DNA of 64,000 bases, taken from the NCBI RefSeq assembly GCF_014397025.1, contig NZ_JACJUO010000001.1, positions 496,001 through 560,000 of the forward strand. The letters run 5' to 3'. Positions 1 to 8,976 of this stretch are shown here, piece after piece (within the stretch, counting starts at the first letter, position 1; the number at the start of each line of letters is the position of its first letter). The notes below the pieces were generated by a model, which saw only the letters and a list, made by a program, of their open reading frames with translations, made no database searches and was not told the origin of the DNA. The DNA is from Ochrobactrum sp. Marseille-Q0166. Its GTDB lineage: Bacteria > Pseudomonadota > Alphaproteobacteria > Rhizobiales > Rhizobiaceae. The position numbers were made by a program, and so were the translations under genes.

Positions 1-1080
1 ACCAAGCACCGATGGCGGCACACAGGCAATTACACGACCCATCACCGGCAAAAGTCCAAGCGTGATGAGAATGAGGCCGCCCGTCGCAACCACGTAGCGG
101 CTTTTCACGCCCGTCACGGCTACAAGTCCGACATTCTGTGCAAAGGCGCTTTGCGTGAATGAGCCGACGACGGGTGCGAGAATACTAGACGCCATATCTG
201 CGCGCAATCCATCGCCCAGACGGCGGGAATCGACTTTGGTTCCCAGAATTTCTCCGACGGCCAAAATATCGGCGGAGGTTTCGACCAGTGTCACGACAAT
301 CACGATAAACATCGACAGCGTGGCAGCGATGCTGAAAATCGGCCATCCAAAATGGAAGATGTCGGGCAAAGCCATAACCGGGCCTTCTGCGACCCGCGAG
401 AAGTCCGTCATGCCGAGCGACCATGCAATCCCTGTTCCGATCACCATGGCGAGCAGGATGGACAGACGAGAAATCGTGGCATTGCCGACTTTGCTCAAGA
501 GCAGCACGATTATCAATGTCAGTCCGGCCAACCCGATATTGGCCATGCTGCCATAATCTTGCGCTTTGCTGTTGCCACCCATGGCCCAGCGCGCAGCAAC
601 TGGCATCAAGGTGAGGCCAATGGTTGTGATTACAATGCCAGTCACAAGCGGCGGGAAAAAGCGGGTGACACGCGAAAAGATTGGCGTGATGAGAAAGCCT
701 ATCAGCGATGCCGCCATGACAGCACCAAGCACGACCTGAATTCCGGCCTCTCCTGTTTCGGCTGATGTAACAATCGCAACCATCGTGGCGACACCAGCGA
801 AGGAAACGCCCTGTACCAATGGCAGCTGACAGCCGAAAAAGGGGATGCCGATTGTTTGCAGGAGTGTTGCAATGCCGCCTGCAAAAAGCGAGGCGGTCAC
901 CAGCATGCCGATTTCGCTCGCACTTAGTCCCGCTGCCTGACCGATGATCAGTGGAACGGCGACGATGCCGCCATACATGGTCAACACATGCTGAAATCCA
1001 TAAGCCAGATTGGCTGTAACGGATAGTTTTTCGTCTTCGGGACGTGGGGTTGCCACCATCCCGCTTGGGCGTGTATTCAC
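1..1080 (-). CDS. NCS2-family xanthine/uric acid permease (C-terminus beyond window)
   Basis: Inner-membrane purine:cation symporter, cut by the window edge; 360 codons are open. The GTG at 1080 follows a GGGAGGG ribosome-binding site 6-7 bases upstream, and the protein begins VNTRPSGMVATP. Early residues contain the typical 'YGFQHVLTMYGGIVAVPLIIG' start of the family (first helix). Near the visible end the family signature FAQNVGLVAVTGVKSRYVV is present, followed by a PVxGRVIACVPPSVLG segment. Family membership is clear; whether the substrate is xanthine, urate or uracil is not. Transcribed away from the MocR gene. The unmatched ORF on the same strand at 185-1108 is a frame shadow. Confidence 0.88.
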   Translation of the reverse strand, partial: MNTRPSGMVATPRPEDEKLSVTANLAYGFQHVLTMYGGIVAVPLIIGQAAGLSASEIGMLVTASLFAGGIATLLQTIGIPFFGCQLPLVQGVSFAGVATMVAIVTSAETGEAGIQVVLGAVMAASLIGFLITPIFSRVTRFFPPLVTGIVITTIGLTLMPVAARWAMGGNSKAQDYGSMANIGLAGLTLIIVLLLSKVGNATISRLSILLAMVIGTGIAWSLGMTDFSRVAEGPVMALPDIFHFGWPIFSIAATLSMFIVIVVTLVETSADILAVGEILGTKVDSRRLGDGLRADMASSILAPVVGSFTQSAFAQNVGLVAVTGVKSRYVVATGGLILITLGLLPVMGRVIACVPPSVLG

Positions 1081-1186
1081 GGTTATCCCTCCCGATGTCT
1101 CTCCTCAAAGACAGGGGACGAGTATATCTCTCATGCGCAAACTGACTGCATGGCTTTTGATTGAAGTTGTTTTCGATGCGAATGGG

Positions 1187-2656
1187 CTAATAAATCTCAC
1201 GCATTGCATCGCTCAGTGCGGCAAAAATAGTGGGTTCTGTCGATTGTGCCACGTTGAAACGCAGATAGCGTGTCGCATTGCGTGAAGGGCTGAAAACATC
1301 GCCCGGGGCGAGCAGAACATTTCTTTCAAGCGCGTAGCTCGAGATCGCGCCAGAATCCATCCCCTCCGGCAGACGCGCCCATAGAAACATGCCGCCCTGT
1401 GGTTCGGTCCAGAGTTCCAGTCCGGCAGCTTTCAATCGCTTTGCAGCCATTGTCATGGCATCGGCAAGCTTTGCGCGCATCTGGTCGATATGGCGTCTGT
1501 AAGTGCCATCAGTCAGAAGAATATGCACGATCTGCGCCGAGAGCGTATTGCCTGCAAAGGTACTGGCGAGTTTCAAATCTGTCAGGCCGTCGATCCAGTC
1601 GCGACGACCGGCAATATAGCCAACGCGCGCTGCAGCGGAGAGTGTTTTGGAGAAGCTGCCAATATGCAGCACCCGGTCAAACCCATCAAGTTCGGCAAGA
1701 AGTGGCGCGGGCGAAGGATGAAAATCGCCAAAGATATTGTCTTCGACGAGTTTGATGTCATGGATTTCTGCGAGTTTCAGCAGGCGGTGTGCCGTGGCGG
1801 GGGACATGATGCCGCCGGTTGGATTATGCAGGCCCGCATTGGAAATATAGAGCTTTGGCGCATGTTCTGCCGCAGCATTCGCAAAGGCTTCGAGATCGGG
1901 GCCGGATAGCGTGTAAGGAATGCCGACGAGTTTGACGCGGTGCGAAAGAAGCGCTGCCTGAAAATTGAAATAGCAGGGATCATCGACCAGCACTGTGTCG
2001 CCGGGTTGCAGCAGAAAGCGGCAGATGAGATCGATGGCATGGGTGCCGGAATCGGTCAGCAGAATATCGCCGCCTGACAGGTCTATGCCCTGTTCAGATA
2101 ATTTGCGCGCCAGATGATTGCGCAACGGGCGAAAGCCCAGCGGTTCGCCATAGGTGGTGAGATTGCTGCTTTCATCGCGTGCAATGGCGCGCATTGCCCG
2201 GCGAATGCCTTCAAGTGGCAGCCATTCATCGGGCAACCACCCACAGCCGGGCTTATAGGTCTGATCATCCGCTTCAAGTGACTGGCGCATGACCCAAAAC
2301 GGATCAATCTGTCTGTCCTTTTGCGGGATGGCGGCTGCCAGCGTGAATGGCTGGCGGCCCCGCTCAGAAACATAAAAGCCTGCACCACGACGCGACTGGA
2401 TTATGCCTTCCGCTACCAGGCGGTCATAAGCTTCAACGACCGTTGATTTCGATACATTCATCGTCTCTGCCAGGCGGCGGATTGATGGCAGGCGCGCACC
2501 GGGAGCAAGGCTCATAGCTGCGATACGGTCGCGAATGATCGTCATGACCTTCTCTACGAGCGGCATCTTATCATGTGCTGTTTTATCGTCGCTCGGGCTG
2601 CCAAGATAGGCCGCTTCAACGGCTTCAAGACTGCGTAAAAGGCCTGTTGAAATCAT
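1187..2656 (-). CDS. MocR/PdxR-type GntR regulator with aminotransferase-like domain
   Basis: Transcription factor of 489 aa. Residues about 33-100 form a GntR winged helix-turn-helix (LPSIRRLAETMNVSKSTVVEAYDRL). A linker follows, then a fold-type I aminotransferase domain to the end. The PLP lysine is K337 in HIGSFSKTLSAAARVGY, and the NPTGG motif lies at about 279-283. MocR proteins sense PLP or an amino-acid/amine adduct and often control the divergent neighbour, here an EamA exporter. The 126-base intergenic region carries repeated AAACTGT units that fit a MocR operator. The effector is unknown. Confidence 0.9.
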   Translation of the reverse strand: MISTGLLRSLEAVEAAYLGSPSDDKTAHDKMPLVEKVMTIIRDRIAAMSLAPGARLPSIRRLAETMNVSKSTVVEAYDRLVAEGIIQSRRGAGFYVSERGRQPFTLAAAIPQKDRQIDPFWVMRQSLEADDQTYKPGCGWLPDEWLPLEGIRRAMRAIARDESSNLTTYGEPLGFRPLRNHLARKLSEQGIDLSGGDILLTDSGTHAIDLICRFLLQPGDTVLVDDPCYFNFQAALLSHRVKLVGIPYTLSGPDLEAFANAAAEHAPKLYISNAGLHNPTGGIMSPATAHRLLKLAEIHDIKLVEDNIFGDFHPSPAPLLAELDGFDRVLHIGSFSKTLSAAARVGYIAGRRDWIDGLTDLKLASTFAGNTLSAQIVHILLTDGTYRRHIDQMRAKLADAMTMAAKRLKAAGLELWTEPQGGMFLWARLPEGMDSGAISSYALERNVLLAPGDVFSPSRNATRYLRFNVAQSTEPTIFAALSDAMREIY

Positions 2657-2678
2657 CTGTATTATCCTTTGTATCAGT

Positions 2679-2708
2679 ACAGTTTAGCAAAACTGTCCGC
2701 AAACTGTC
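2679..2708. promoter_or_regulatory. Putative MocR operator: three AAACTGT units
   Basis: Between the divergent MocR and EamA genes, ACAGTTT (2679-2685) and AAACTGT (2690-2696) form an inverted repeat with a 4-base spacer. A second AAACTGTC at 2701-2708 repeats the right arm (2690-2697) with an 11-base period. One inverted plus one direct repeat at about one helical turn is the arrangement known for MocR regulators. Assignment to this regulator is inference from position. Confidence 0.5.
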
Positions 2709-2782
2709 TCTAATCAATTTGGTCTTTCCGGTGCAATTATCAGTAATCACCTATATAAACTGACGAAGGTCGAAAAGACGCA

Positions 2783-3640
2783 ATGAGCAAGACGGCGGGT
2801 TGGATTAACGGATTTCTGGGAGTTCTGATTTTCAGTGGGTCGCTTCCCGCCACACGTTTGGCGGTGATCGATATCGACCCGACTTTCCTGACGATGGCAC
2901 GCGCATCCATTGCCGGATTGATAGGCCTTACCCTGCTGCTTGGCTTCCGTGCGCCGTTGCCGCGTGGTAGTGACGTTATTTCGCTGATTGTTGTAGCGCT
3001 TGGCGTTGTGGTGGGTTTCCCACTGCTGACGGGTATCGCGCTGCAACATATGACCTCCGCCCACGCGATTGTCTTTATCGGCCTGCTGCCGCTTGCAACC
3101 GCTTTGTTTGCCGTGCTGCGCGGTGGAGAAAGACCCCGCCCTTTGTTCTGGCTGTTTTCAGTCGTGGGTAGCGTGATTGTTGCGTCCTATGCTTATGGAC
3201 AGGGCACTCAGTCAACATTGCTTGGCGATATGCTGATGCTCGGCGCAATCATCGCCTGTGGACTTGGTTATGCAGAAGGGGCAAGCCTTTCGCGCAGGCT
3301 TGGTGGCTGGCAGGTGATTTGCTGGGCGCTGGTGTTCTCGCTTCCTGTCATGCTGCCGCTCAGTATTCTGACGCGTCCTGAAACATGGGAGCATATCGGT
3401 GCCATGGCGTGGGGCGGGCTTGCTTATGTCACGCTGTTTTCGATGTTGATCGGCTTTTTCTTCTGGTATCGCGGACTTGCCCAGGGTGGCGCTGCAACCG
3501 TTGGCCAGTTACAATTGTTACAGCCATTTTTCGGCCTGATGCTGGCTGCATCTATTGCTGGTGAACCGGTGAGCATAGGGATGGTGATGACTGCGGGCGT
3601 CGTGGTTCTGTGCGTCGCAGGAGCTAAACGGTTTGCCTAG
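2783..3640 (+). CDS. EamA/DMT-family exporter
   Basis: Integral inner-membrane protein of 285 aa, the usual length for the drug/metabolite transporter superfamily. It shows about ten hydrophobic segments in two EamA repeats (for example the N-terminal WINGFLGVLIFSGSLPATRLAV and the C-terminal VSIGMVMTAGVVVLCVAG). Such proteins export amino acids or other small metabolites. It is divergent from the MocR regulator, so export of an amino acid or amine sensed through PLP is plausible. It overlaps the convergent methyltransferase by 4 bases. Confidence 0.85.
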   Translation: MSKTAGWINGFLGVLIFSGSLPATRLAVIDIDPTFLTMARASIAGLIGLTLLLGFRAPLPRGSDVISLIVVALGVVVGFPLLTGIALQHMTSAHAIVFIGLLPLATALFAVLRGGERPRPLFWLFSVVGSVIVASYAYGQGTQSTLLGDMLMLGAIIACGLGYAEGASLSRRLGGWQVICWALVFSLPVMLPLSILTRPETWEHIGAMAWGGLAYVTLFSMLIGFFFWYRGLAQGGAATVGQLQLLQPFFGLMLAASIAGEPVSIGMVMTAGVVVLCVAGAKRFA

Positions 3641-4293
3641 CTAAATCTCCAAACTGTTGTGCGTTTGACTTCTGCATCCTCAAGCGCACGCGTAACTGGC
3701 ACAGAGTAAACGGCAAGCTGTTCAAGCCGGTGTTTGGGCAGATAGGAGCGGCCCGGATCGCCAACGATGATGCGGGCACCGCGTGCGGCAAGCTTTGAAA
3801 ACCACGGGATCAGACGATCTGCGAGCGGCTTTTCATAGAACACGTCGCCCGCAAGCACGACCTCCCAACCATGATCCTGATCGATCAGATCGGTAAGTGT
3901 CGGGGTGATGGCGACATCGTTTGCGCCTGCGTTGATTTCGATTGCCGGGAGCGTGAAAGGATCGATGTCAGATGCGATGACGCTTTTTGCACCCGCCTTC
4001 ATAGCTGCGATGGCGACGAGACCCGAGCCGGAGGCAAAATCCAGCACGGCTTTGTCTTTAACGGTGTCGGGATGATCGAGAATATAGCGCGCGACTCCCT
4101 GACCGCCTGCCCAGGCAAAGGCCCAGAAGGGTGGGGGCAGGCCGATGGTTGCCAGTTCTTCCTCGGTTTTATGCCAGAGATCGTGGGCTTCATCGGCCAG
4201 ATAGAGGTTTATTTCCGGCACATGCGGCGGCGCTTGCAGGCCCGTATTGGCCAGTATGAAATCACGCGTGCCTTTGTGCGCCGGATCAAGCAT
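3637..4293 (-). CDS. Class I SAM methyltransferase, ETF-beta lysine methyltransferase type (METTL20/ETFBKMT-like)
   Basis: Protein of 218 aa. The ATG at 4293 overlaps the upstream EVE stop as ATGA, which supports this start over a longer ORF beginning at 4476. The SAM-binding motif VLDFASGSGLVAIAAMKAGA is followed by the acidic VIASDIDPF strand and a VVLAGDVFYE segment, the D/E-VFYE type found in METTL20 and related protein lysine methyltransferases. The N-terminus has the family-like PPFWAFAWAGGQGVARYIL. An alphaproteobacterial METTL20 homologue is reported to methylate ETF-beta; etfB lies about 36 kb away in this window with the target loop conserved. It may be labelled Nnt1- or L11-methyltransferase-like by general tools. 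Confidence 0.8.
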   Translation of the reverse strand: MLDPAHKGTRDFILANTGLQAPPHVPEINLYLADEAHDLWHKTEEELATIGLPPPFWAFAWAGGQGVARYILDHPDTVKDKAVLDFASGSGLVAIAAMKAGAKSVIASDIDPFTLPAIEINAGANDVAITPTLTDLIDQDHGWEVVLAGDVFYEKPLADRLIPWFSKLAARGARIIVGDPGRSYLPKHRLEQLAVYSVPVTRALEDAEVKRTTVWRFS

Positions 4294-4721
4294 CAGATAT
4301 TTTTCGCGTCCAGTCCGCCCATGCGGCAGACTTCGATCCACTCGTCTTCCGTCACCGGCTGTACTGAGAGACGCATCGAGGTGACCAGCGCCATTTTTTC
4401 GAGCTTCGGATTGGCTTTGACATCTTTGAGTGTGACGGGTTTCGGCATGTCGCGTACAGCCTTGATGTCCACGCAATCCCAGCGCGGATCGTCCGTAGTG
4501 CTGTCAGGATGCGAAAGGGCGCAGACCTCGACGATGCCCACGACTTCCAGACCTTCGTTGGAATGATAGAAAAAGCCTTTGTCTCCAAGTTTCATGGCCC
4601 GCATGTTATTGCGTGCGAGATAATTGCGTACGCCGTCCCATTGTTCGCCTTGTTCGCCACGGGCTTTCTGCATTTCCCAGGACCATTTGAAGGGTTCGGA
4701 CTTGAACAGCCAGTAAGCCAT
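4293..4721 (-). CDS. EVE domain protein
   Basis: Small cytosolic protein of 142 aa formed by one EVE domain, a PUA-like fold that reads modified bases in RNA or DNA. It starts with MAYWLFKSEPFKWSW and contains QWDGVRNYLARNNMRAMKLGDKGFFYHSN, both typical of the family. An in-frame ATG two codons upstream (4727) is also possible. It sits between YciI and the methyltransferase on the minus strand, coupled to the latter by ATGA. Its ligand is unknown. Confidence 0.88.
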   Translation of the reverse strand: MAYWLFKSEPFKWSWEMQKARGEQGEQWDGVRNYLARNNMRAMKLGDKGFFYHSNEGLEVVGIVEVCALSHPDSTTDDPRWDCVDIKAVRDMPKPVTLKDVKANPKLEKMALVTSMRLSVQPVTEDEWIEVCRMGGLDAKNI

Positions 4722-4730
4722 GATCAATCC

Positions 4731-5021
4731 TTATGCGTTGGCGGGATTGTTGATGGCCCAGTTCCATGGGCGCACGGTCACATCAGCAAAAAGGCCGGCC
4801 AGCGCGTAAGGGTCATTCGCGCCGATCTTTTCGGCTTCTGCCTTGTCGGCTGCTTCAACCACAACGAGGCTGCCATTTGGTTTGCCGTCTTCACCGAGGA
4901 AAGGGCCTGCAAATTTCAACACGTCGCCAAGACCCTTAAGGTATTCGAGATGGGCCGGGCGTGTATCGAGGCGCACTTGCAGATGGTTGGGCTTGTCGTT
5001 GCAAAGAAGAGCAAAAAGCAT
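4731..5021 (-). CDS. YciI family protein
   Basis: Protein of 96 aa with the small ferredoxin-like YciI fold. It begins MLFALLCNDKPNHLQVR and contains the conserved ARLDTRP-like segment and the FxEDGKPNGSLVVVEA stretch. YciI proteins are poorly defined; some have hydrolase or isomerase activity with a His-Asp pair. The family's usual 'RPxHLEYL' is seen at about residue 22-29. It lies 9 bases upstream of the EVE gene and downstream of gpsA across a palindromic repeat. Confidence 0.87.
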   Translation of the reverse strand: MLFALLCNDKPNHLQVRLDTRPAHLEYLKGLGDVLKFAGPFLGEDGKPNGSLVVVEAADKAEAEKIGANDPYALAGLFADVTVRPWNWAINNPANA

Positions 5022-5044
5022 ATTATTCTAACCTTTTCGTTCAT

Positions 5045-5089
5045 GCATGATCTGGTCCGAAAACCGATTCCCACTTTTCGGGATCATGC
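5045..5089. repeat. Rhizobiales palindromic repeat between gpsA and yciI
   Basis: The arms GCATGATC (5045-5052) and GATCATGC (5082-5089) enclose an inner pair CCGAAAA/TTTTCGG around CCGATTCCCA. This hairpin element is known in many copies between genes of Brucella, Ochrobactrum, Agrobacterium and relatives. It directly abuts the gpsA stop codon and could act as an RNA hairpin or weak terminator inside the operon. Confidence 0.75.
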
Positions 5090-6076
5090 TTAATCCTCAG
5101 TCTTGAGCGGTCTGTTAAGAAGCGCGGTCACGGCTTCATCTATCGTAATATGTCCGGCAAGAAGCGCTGCAACCGCTGTGATGATGGGCGCAGGCACGTC
5201 ATGTTGTTTGCAAAGTTCAGCTGCGATGGGGGCTGTTGCCACGCCTTCAGCCAGCGGGCGATTGGTGAGATCTTCGTTGCGTCCGATCGCAAGTCCGTAT
5301 GAATAGTTGCGCGATTGTGATGACGAGCAGGTCAGCATCAGATCACCAAGACCCGACAGCCCCATGATCGTTTCAGGCTTTGCACCCATGGCTTGTGCTA
5401 CACGGCGCAGTTCGGCAAAGCCGCGCGTAACAAGTGCTGCCTGAGCACTCGCGCCATATCCGCGTCCAATGGCGGCCCCTGCTGCAAGAGCCAGCACGTT
5501 TTTCAGCGCGCCTCCAATTTCCACGCCCTTGATGTCGGTTGTTGAATAGCAGCGGAATGCGGGGCCAGAAAGCATTGCGGCAAGCTGATCAGCAATGGCC
5601 GCATCCTCGCAGGCAATCGTCACCGCTGTTGGCAGGCCTCGTGCCACGTCGGTGGCAAAGCTCGGCCCAGAAAGTGCGCTGATAGTATGGTTAGGCAAAA
5701 CTTCCGCCACCACTTCCGACATAAGCCTTCCGGTTTCGCGCTCAATGCCCTTGGCACAGAGAATAACGGGTGCTGATTGTGGAATAAGGCTGCTCAATTC
5801 CAGAAGACCTTTGCGCATCGCCTGCGCGGGAACAACAACGAGAACTGCATCGGCATTTTCAAGTACAGCTTTGGCATCCGTACTTGCGCGAATGCCTTCG
5901 GGCAGTTCGATCTCGCCAAGATAAGCAGGGTTGCGGCGCTGGTCGTTCACATGAGCCACAGTTTCAGCATCGCGGGCATAAAGCCATGTGTCGTGCTGGC
6001 CGATGGCGCTCATGGCCGCCAGAGCCGTTCCCCATGCACCGCCGCCAAGAACGGCAATTTTTGCGCGTTTGCTCAT
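5090..6076 (-). CDS. gpsA: Glycerol-3-phosphate dehydrogenase [NAD(P)+]
   Basis: Cytosolic enzyme of 328 aa that reduces dihydroxyacetone phosphate to sn-glycerol 3-phosphate for phospholipid synthesis. The N-terminal Rossmann motif is [12 protein letters not shown] (about 9-20). [17 protein letters not shown] segment and the active-site [12 protein letters not shown] follow, and the C-terminal domain has [14 protein letters not shown]. The start overlaps the tsaD stop as ATGA, so the two are translationally coupled, an arrangement common in Rhizobiales. Confidence 0.97.
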   Translation of the reverse strand: MSKRAKIAVLGGGAWGTALAAMSAIGQHDTWLYARDAETVAHVNDQRRNPAYLGEIELPEGIRASTDAKAVLENADAVLVVVPAQAMRKGLLELSSLIPQSAPVILCAKGIERETGRLMSEVVAEVLPNHTISALSGPSFATDVARGLPTAVTIACEDAAIADQLAAMLSGPAFRCYSTTDIKGVEIGGALKNVLALAAGAAIGRGYGASAQAALVTRGFAELRRVAQAMGAKPETIMGLSGLGDLMLTCSSSQSRNYSYGLAIGRNEDLTNRPLAEGVATAPIAAELCKQHDVPAPIITAVAALLAGHITIDEAVTALLNRPLKTED

Positions 6077-7152
6077 GCCTTTGCTCCGCGACGTCCGGTG
6101 CCGAACACGGGTGCTGATTTTTCATCAAGCGGCCAGCGTGAGCGGGGAGCAAGATTGAGCGAATCAGGACCTTTTGTTGCAGCCCGCTCGGCACCTACCC
6201 AGGCGATCATGGCCGCATTGTCGGTGCAAAGATTGAGCGGTGGTGCGATGAAGCTGAAACCATGCTTTGCGCAAAGCTTTTCCAGCGATGCGCGCAAGGT
6301 CTTATTGGCGGCAACACCGCCAGCAACAATGAGTGACGGCGTGTCGCAATCCGGAAACTCTTCCTTAAAACGCTCAAGCGACCGCTTCACACGATCCGAC
6401 AGAGTGTCTGCAACCGCATCCTGAAACGAAGCGCAAATATCAGAAACATCCTGATCGGAAAGGGGGGCAAGCTCTGTCGCAGTCTGCCGTACAGCGGTCT
6501 TGAGACCCGAAAAGGAGAAGTCGAGTCGGGCTTCGCCCTTGAGTGGCCGTGGCAGCGGAAAACGCTTCGGGTCGCCCTTTAATGCCATGCGTTCAACGGC
6601 TGGACCGCCCGGATAGGGCAGGCCGAGCAGCTTGGCAGTCTTGTCGAAAGCTTCGCCCAGCGCGTCGTCGATTGTCGTGCCAAGACGTTCATAATCACCA
6701 AGGCCGCGCACAAGCACCATCTGCGTGTGGCCGCCGGATACCAGTAGCAGCAGATAAGGAAACGGTAGATCATCCGTCAGTCGTGCGGTAAGCGCATGGC
6801 CTTCCAGATGATTGACCGCATAAAACGGCTTGTTTGCAGCCATCGCCATGGCTTTGGCGGTCATCAGGCCAACAATCAGCCCGCCGATGAGGCCGGGACC
6901 AGCGGTCGCAGCAATCGCATCCACGTCATCAAGTTTGAGATTGGCATCTTTCAGCGCGCGTTCCACCAGCCGGTCGAGCGCTTCCACATGAGCGCGGGCG
7001 GCGATTTCGGGCACCACACCACCATAAGGTTCGTGTTCGGCTATCTGGCTGAGTACGACATTGGACAAAATATGACCTTTGCCGCTATCGTCGCGTTCAA
7101 CGATGGCGGCGGCTGTTTCGTCGCAACTTGTCTCTATTCCAAGAATGCGCAT
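6073..7152 (-). CDS. tsaD: tRNA N6-threonylcarbamoyladenosine transferase
   Basis: Protein of 359 aa that transfers the threonylcarbamoyl group to A37 of tRNAs reading ANN codons, together with TsaB and TsaE. The N-terminus [19 protein letters not shown] is diagnostic. The metal site HVEALDRLV and [10 protein letters not shown] supplies the family histidines, and [11 protein letters not shown] and [13 protein letters not shown] are conserved ASKHA-type segments. It is the first gene of the tsaD-gpsA-yciI-EVE-methyltransferase run and is divergent from hemC across 74 bases. Confidence 0.97.
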   Translation of the reverse strand: MRILGIETSCDETAAAIVERDDSGKGHILSNVVLSQIAEHEPYGGVVPEIAARAHVEALDRLVERALKDANLKLDDVDAIAATAGPGLIGGLIVGLMTAKAMAMAANKPFYAVNHLEGHALTARLTDDLPFPYLLLLVSGGHTQMVLVRGLGDYERLGTTIDDALGEAFDKTAKLLGLPYPGGPAVERMALKGDPKRFPLPRPLKGEARLDFSFSGLKTAVRQTATELAPLSDQDVSDICASFQDAVADTLSDRVKRSLERFKEEFPDCDTPSLIVAGGVAANKTLRASLEKLCAKHGFSFIAPPLNLCTDNAAMIAWVGAERAATKGPDSLNLAPRSRWPLDEKSAPVFGTGRRGAKA

Positions 7153-7226
7153 TTACGGTTAGACCCTGCCTGTCTTGTAATCTGACGTAAAATATTTGAG
7201 AAACCCGGTATCATGGACGGCGCGAT

Positions 7227-8156
7227 ATGCAAACAGCATCCTTGAAGATTGGCACAAGAGGCAGCAAGCTTGCGCTCGCACAGGCCTATGAAACGCGTGA
7301 CCGTCTGATAGCTGCGCATGGTCTGAGCGAAGACGCTATCGAAATCGTGCCTATGTCCACTGCCGGTGATCGTATTCAGGATCGCCCGCTGTCGCAGGTT
7401 GGCGGCAAGGGGCTGTTTACCGAAGAGATTGAAGCAGCGCTGAAGGATGGCCGTATCGATCTGGCTGTACATTCCACCAAGGATATGCCGACTGTTCTGC
7501 CGGAAGGTCTTCATCTTTCTACATTTCTTGAGCGCGAAGATCCGCGCGACGCTTTTGTTGGCCGCACCTCGAAGCGTTTTCTCGATCTGCCGCAGGGTGC
7601 CGTCGTCGGCTCTTCATCGCTGCGCCGTCAGGCAATGATCAAGCGCCTTCGTCCTGACCTTCAGGTGGTAATGTTCCGTGGCAATGTCCAGACACGTCTG
7701 CGTAAACTTGAAGAAGGCGAAGTGGATGGCACATTCCTCGCCTGTGCCGGTTTGAAGCGCCTTGACCTGGCTGACGTGATCACCGATCTGCTTGATCCTA
7801 CGATATTTCTACCAGCTCCAGGACAGGGTGCAATCGGCATTGAAAGCCGTATTGGCGATGAAAAAATCGATGCGCTGCTCAAGCCATTGGCTCATCGTGA
7901 AACGCATATAGCTCTTGCCTGTGAACGGGCATTTCTGGCGACGCTTGATGGCTCGTGCCGCACACCGATTGCCGGGCTCGCACTTGTTACTGGTGACAAG
8001 GTTTCGTTCCGTGGGATGATCCTGACGCCGGATGGGCGCGAGGCACATGAAGTAACGGCAGAAGGCGCAGCTTCTGACGCAGCCGAACTCGGCTCTGATG
8101 CAGCCAAGCGCGTACGGGCAGAAGCTGGCGCGGATTTCTTTGAGGGCTGGGAGTAG
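7227..8156 (+). CDS. hemC: Hydroxymethylbilane synthase (porphobilinogen deaminase)
   Basis: Enzyme of 309 aa joining four porphobilinogens into hydroxymethylbilane for heme and corrin synthesis. Visible signatures are [13 protein letters not shown] at the N-terminus, [20 protein letters not shown] and the cofactor-attachment segment [14 protein letters not shown], whose Cys carries dipyrromethane. hemD begins 3 bases after the stop. tsaD is divergent. Confidence 0.97.
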   Translation: MQTASLKIGTRGSKLALAQAYETRDRLIAAHGLSEDAIEIVPMSTAGDRIQDRPLSQVGGKGLFTEEIEAALKDGRIDLAVHSTKDMPTVLPEGLHLSTFLEREDPRDAFVGRTSKRFLDLPQGAVVGSSSLRRQAMIKRLRPDLQVVMFRGNVQTRLRKLEEGEVDGTFLACAGLKRLDLADVITDLLDPTIFLPAPGQGAIGIESRIGDEKIDALLKPLAHRETHIALACERAFLATLDGSCRTPIAGLALVTGDKVSFRGMILTPDGREAHEVTAEGAASDAAELGSDAAKRVRAEAGADFFEGWE

Positions 8157-8158
8157 CA

Positions 8159-8893
8159 TTGGCGAAAGAGCGAAATGCACCAATCGGTGGCCCTGTTCTG
8201 ATCACACGGCCGCAACCGTCAGCTTCAATGACGGCGGAAAAGCTTGTAGCTCTCGGCTTTTCGCCCGTTTCCCTACCTGTAAGCCGCACTTTTACGCTTC
8301 CATTTCATATCGGCGATCAATCGTTTGACGCTTTGGCTGTCACCAGCGCTAATGCATTTCGGCATGTGCCCAGTGAAATTCTTCAATCGTTGAAGGCATT
8401 GCCGCTTTTTGCTGTTGGTGAAGGCACAGCCAGGGCTGCACAAGAAGCAGGTTTTCAGACTGTGATCGAAGGTGGCGGTGATGCGACGCGCCTGGCTGCA
8501 ACAATTGCTGAACATCTGCCGAAAAATGCGAGGCTTCTTTATCTTGCCGGTCGCGTGCGCCAGTCGATATTTGAGGACAAAGTGTCAGAGGCTGGGCTCA
8601 ATATGGAAGTCCGTGACGTCTACGATGTCGAGTCGATTAACTATTCAGTCAATGAAATCAAAGCTACTTTCGACCAAGGGCCTTTTGTCGCGGTACTGCT
8701 CTATTCAGCAATTGCAGCACAGGCTTTTGTTGAAACGATGCAAAAACTTCACATACATTTTGACGCTGAAACCCGGTTTTTCTGCATTTCCGAGCGGGTT
8801 TGTCGTGAGTTGCCAGAGCAATGGCGAGTAAGGGCGCTTGTCGCACATCATCCGGATGAGAGTGGTATTTTTCGTTTGTTTTCCAAACTTTGA
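8159..8893 (+). CDS. hemD: Uroporphyrinogen-III synthase
   Basis: Protein of 244 aa that closes hydroxymethylbilane with inversion of ring D. The start is a TTG at 8159, 3 bases behind the hemC stop. HemD sequences are poorly conserved, but the order of segments fits: GPVLITRPQPSASMTAEKL (N-terminal), ALAVTSANAFRHVP, LFAVGEGTARAAQEAGF and LYLAGRVRQ. Position directly after hemC and before the Mic60-like gene matches other Rhizobiales and supports the call. Confidence 0.9.
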   Translation: MAKERNAPIGGPVLITRPQPSASMTAEKLVALGFSPVSLPVSRTFTLPFHIGDQSFDALAVTSANAFRHVPSEILQSLKALPLFAVGEGTARAAQEAGFQTVIEGGGDATRLAATIAEHLPKNARLLYLAGRVRQSIFEDKVSEAGLNMEVRDVYDVESINYSVNEIKATFDQGPFVAVLLYSAIAAQAFVETMQKLHIHFDAETRFFCISERVCRELPEQWRVRALVAHHPDESGIFRLFSKL

Positions 8894-8976
8894 CTCTTTT
8901 TGTAGCAACTTTCCTTCATCTGATGATTTTATCTGGTAAGCTTTGAACCATCTGTTATGCGAATACGAGAGGACCC

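Noticed and set aside
185..1108. 307-codon minus-strand ORF overlapping the NCS2 permease
   Set aside because: Translation is low-complexity and Arg/Cys/His-rich with no family; the true frame starts with GTG at 1080 and shows the permease motifs.
3871..4566. 231-codon plus-strand ORF opposite the methyltransferase and EVE genes
   Set aside because: Antisense shadow of two clear genes; no motif or ribosome-binding site.
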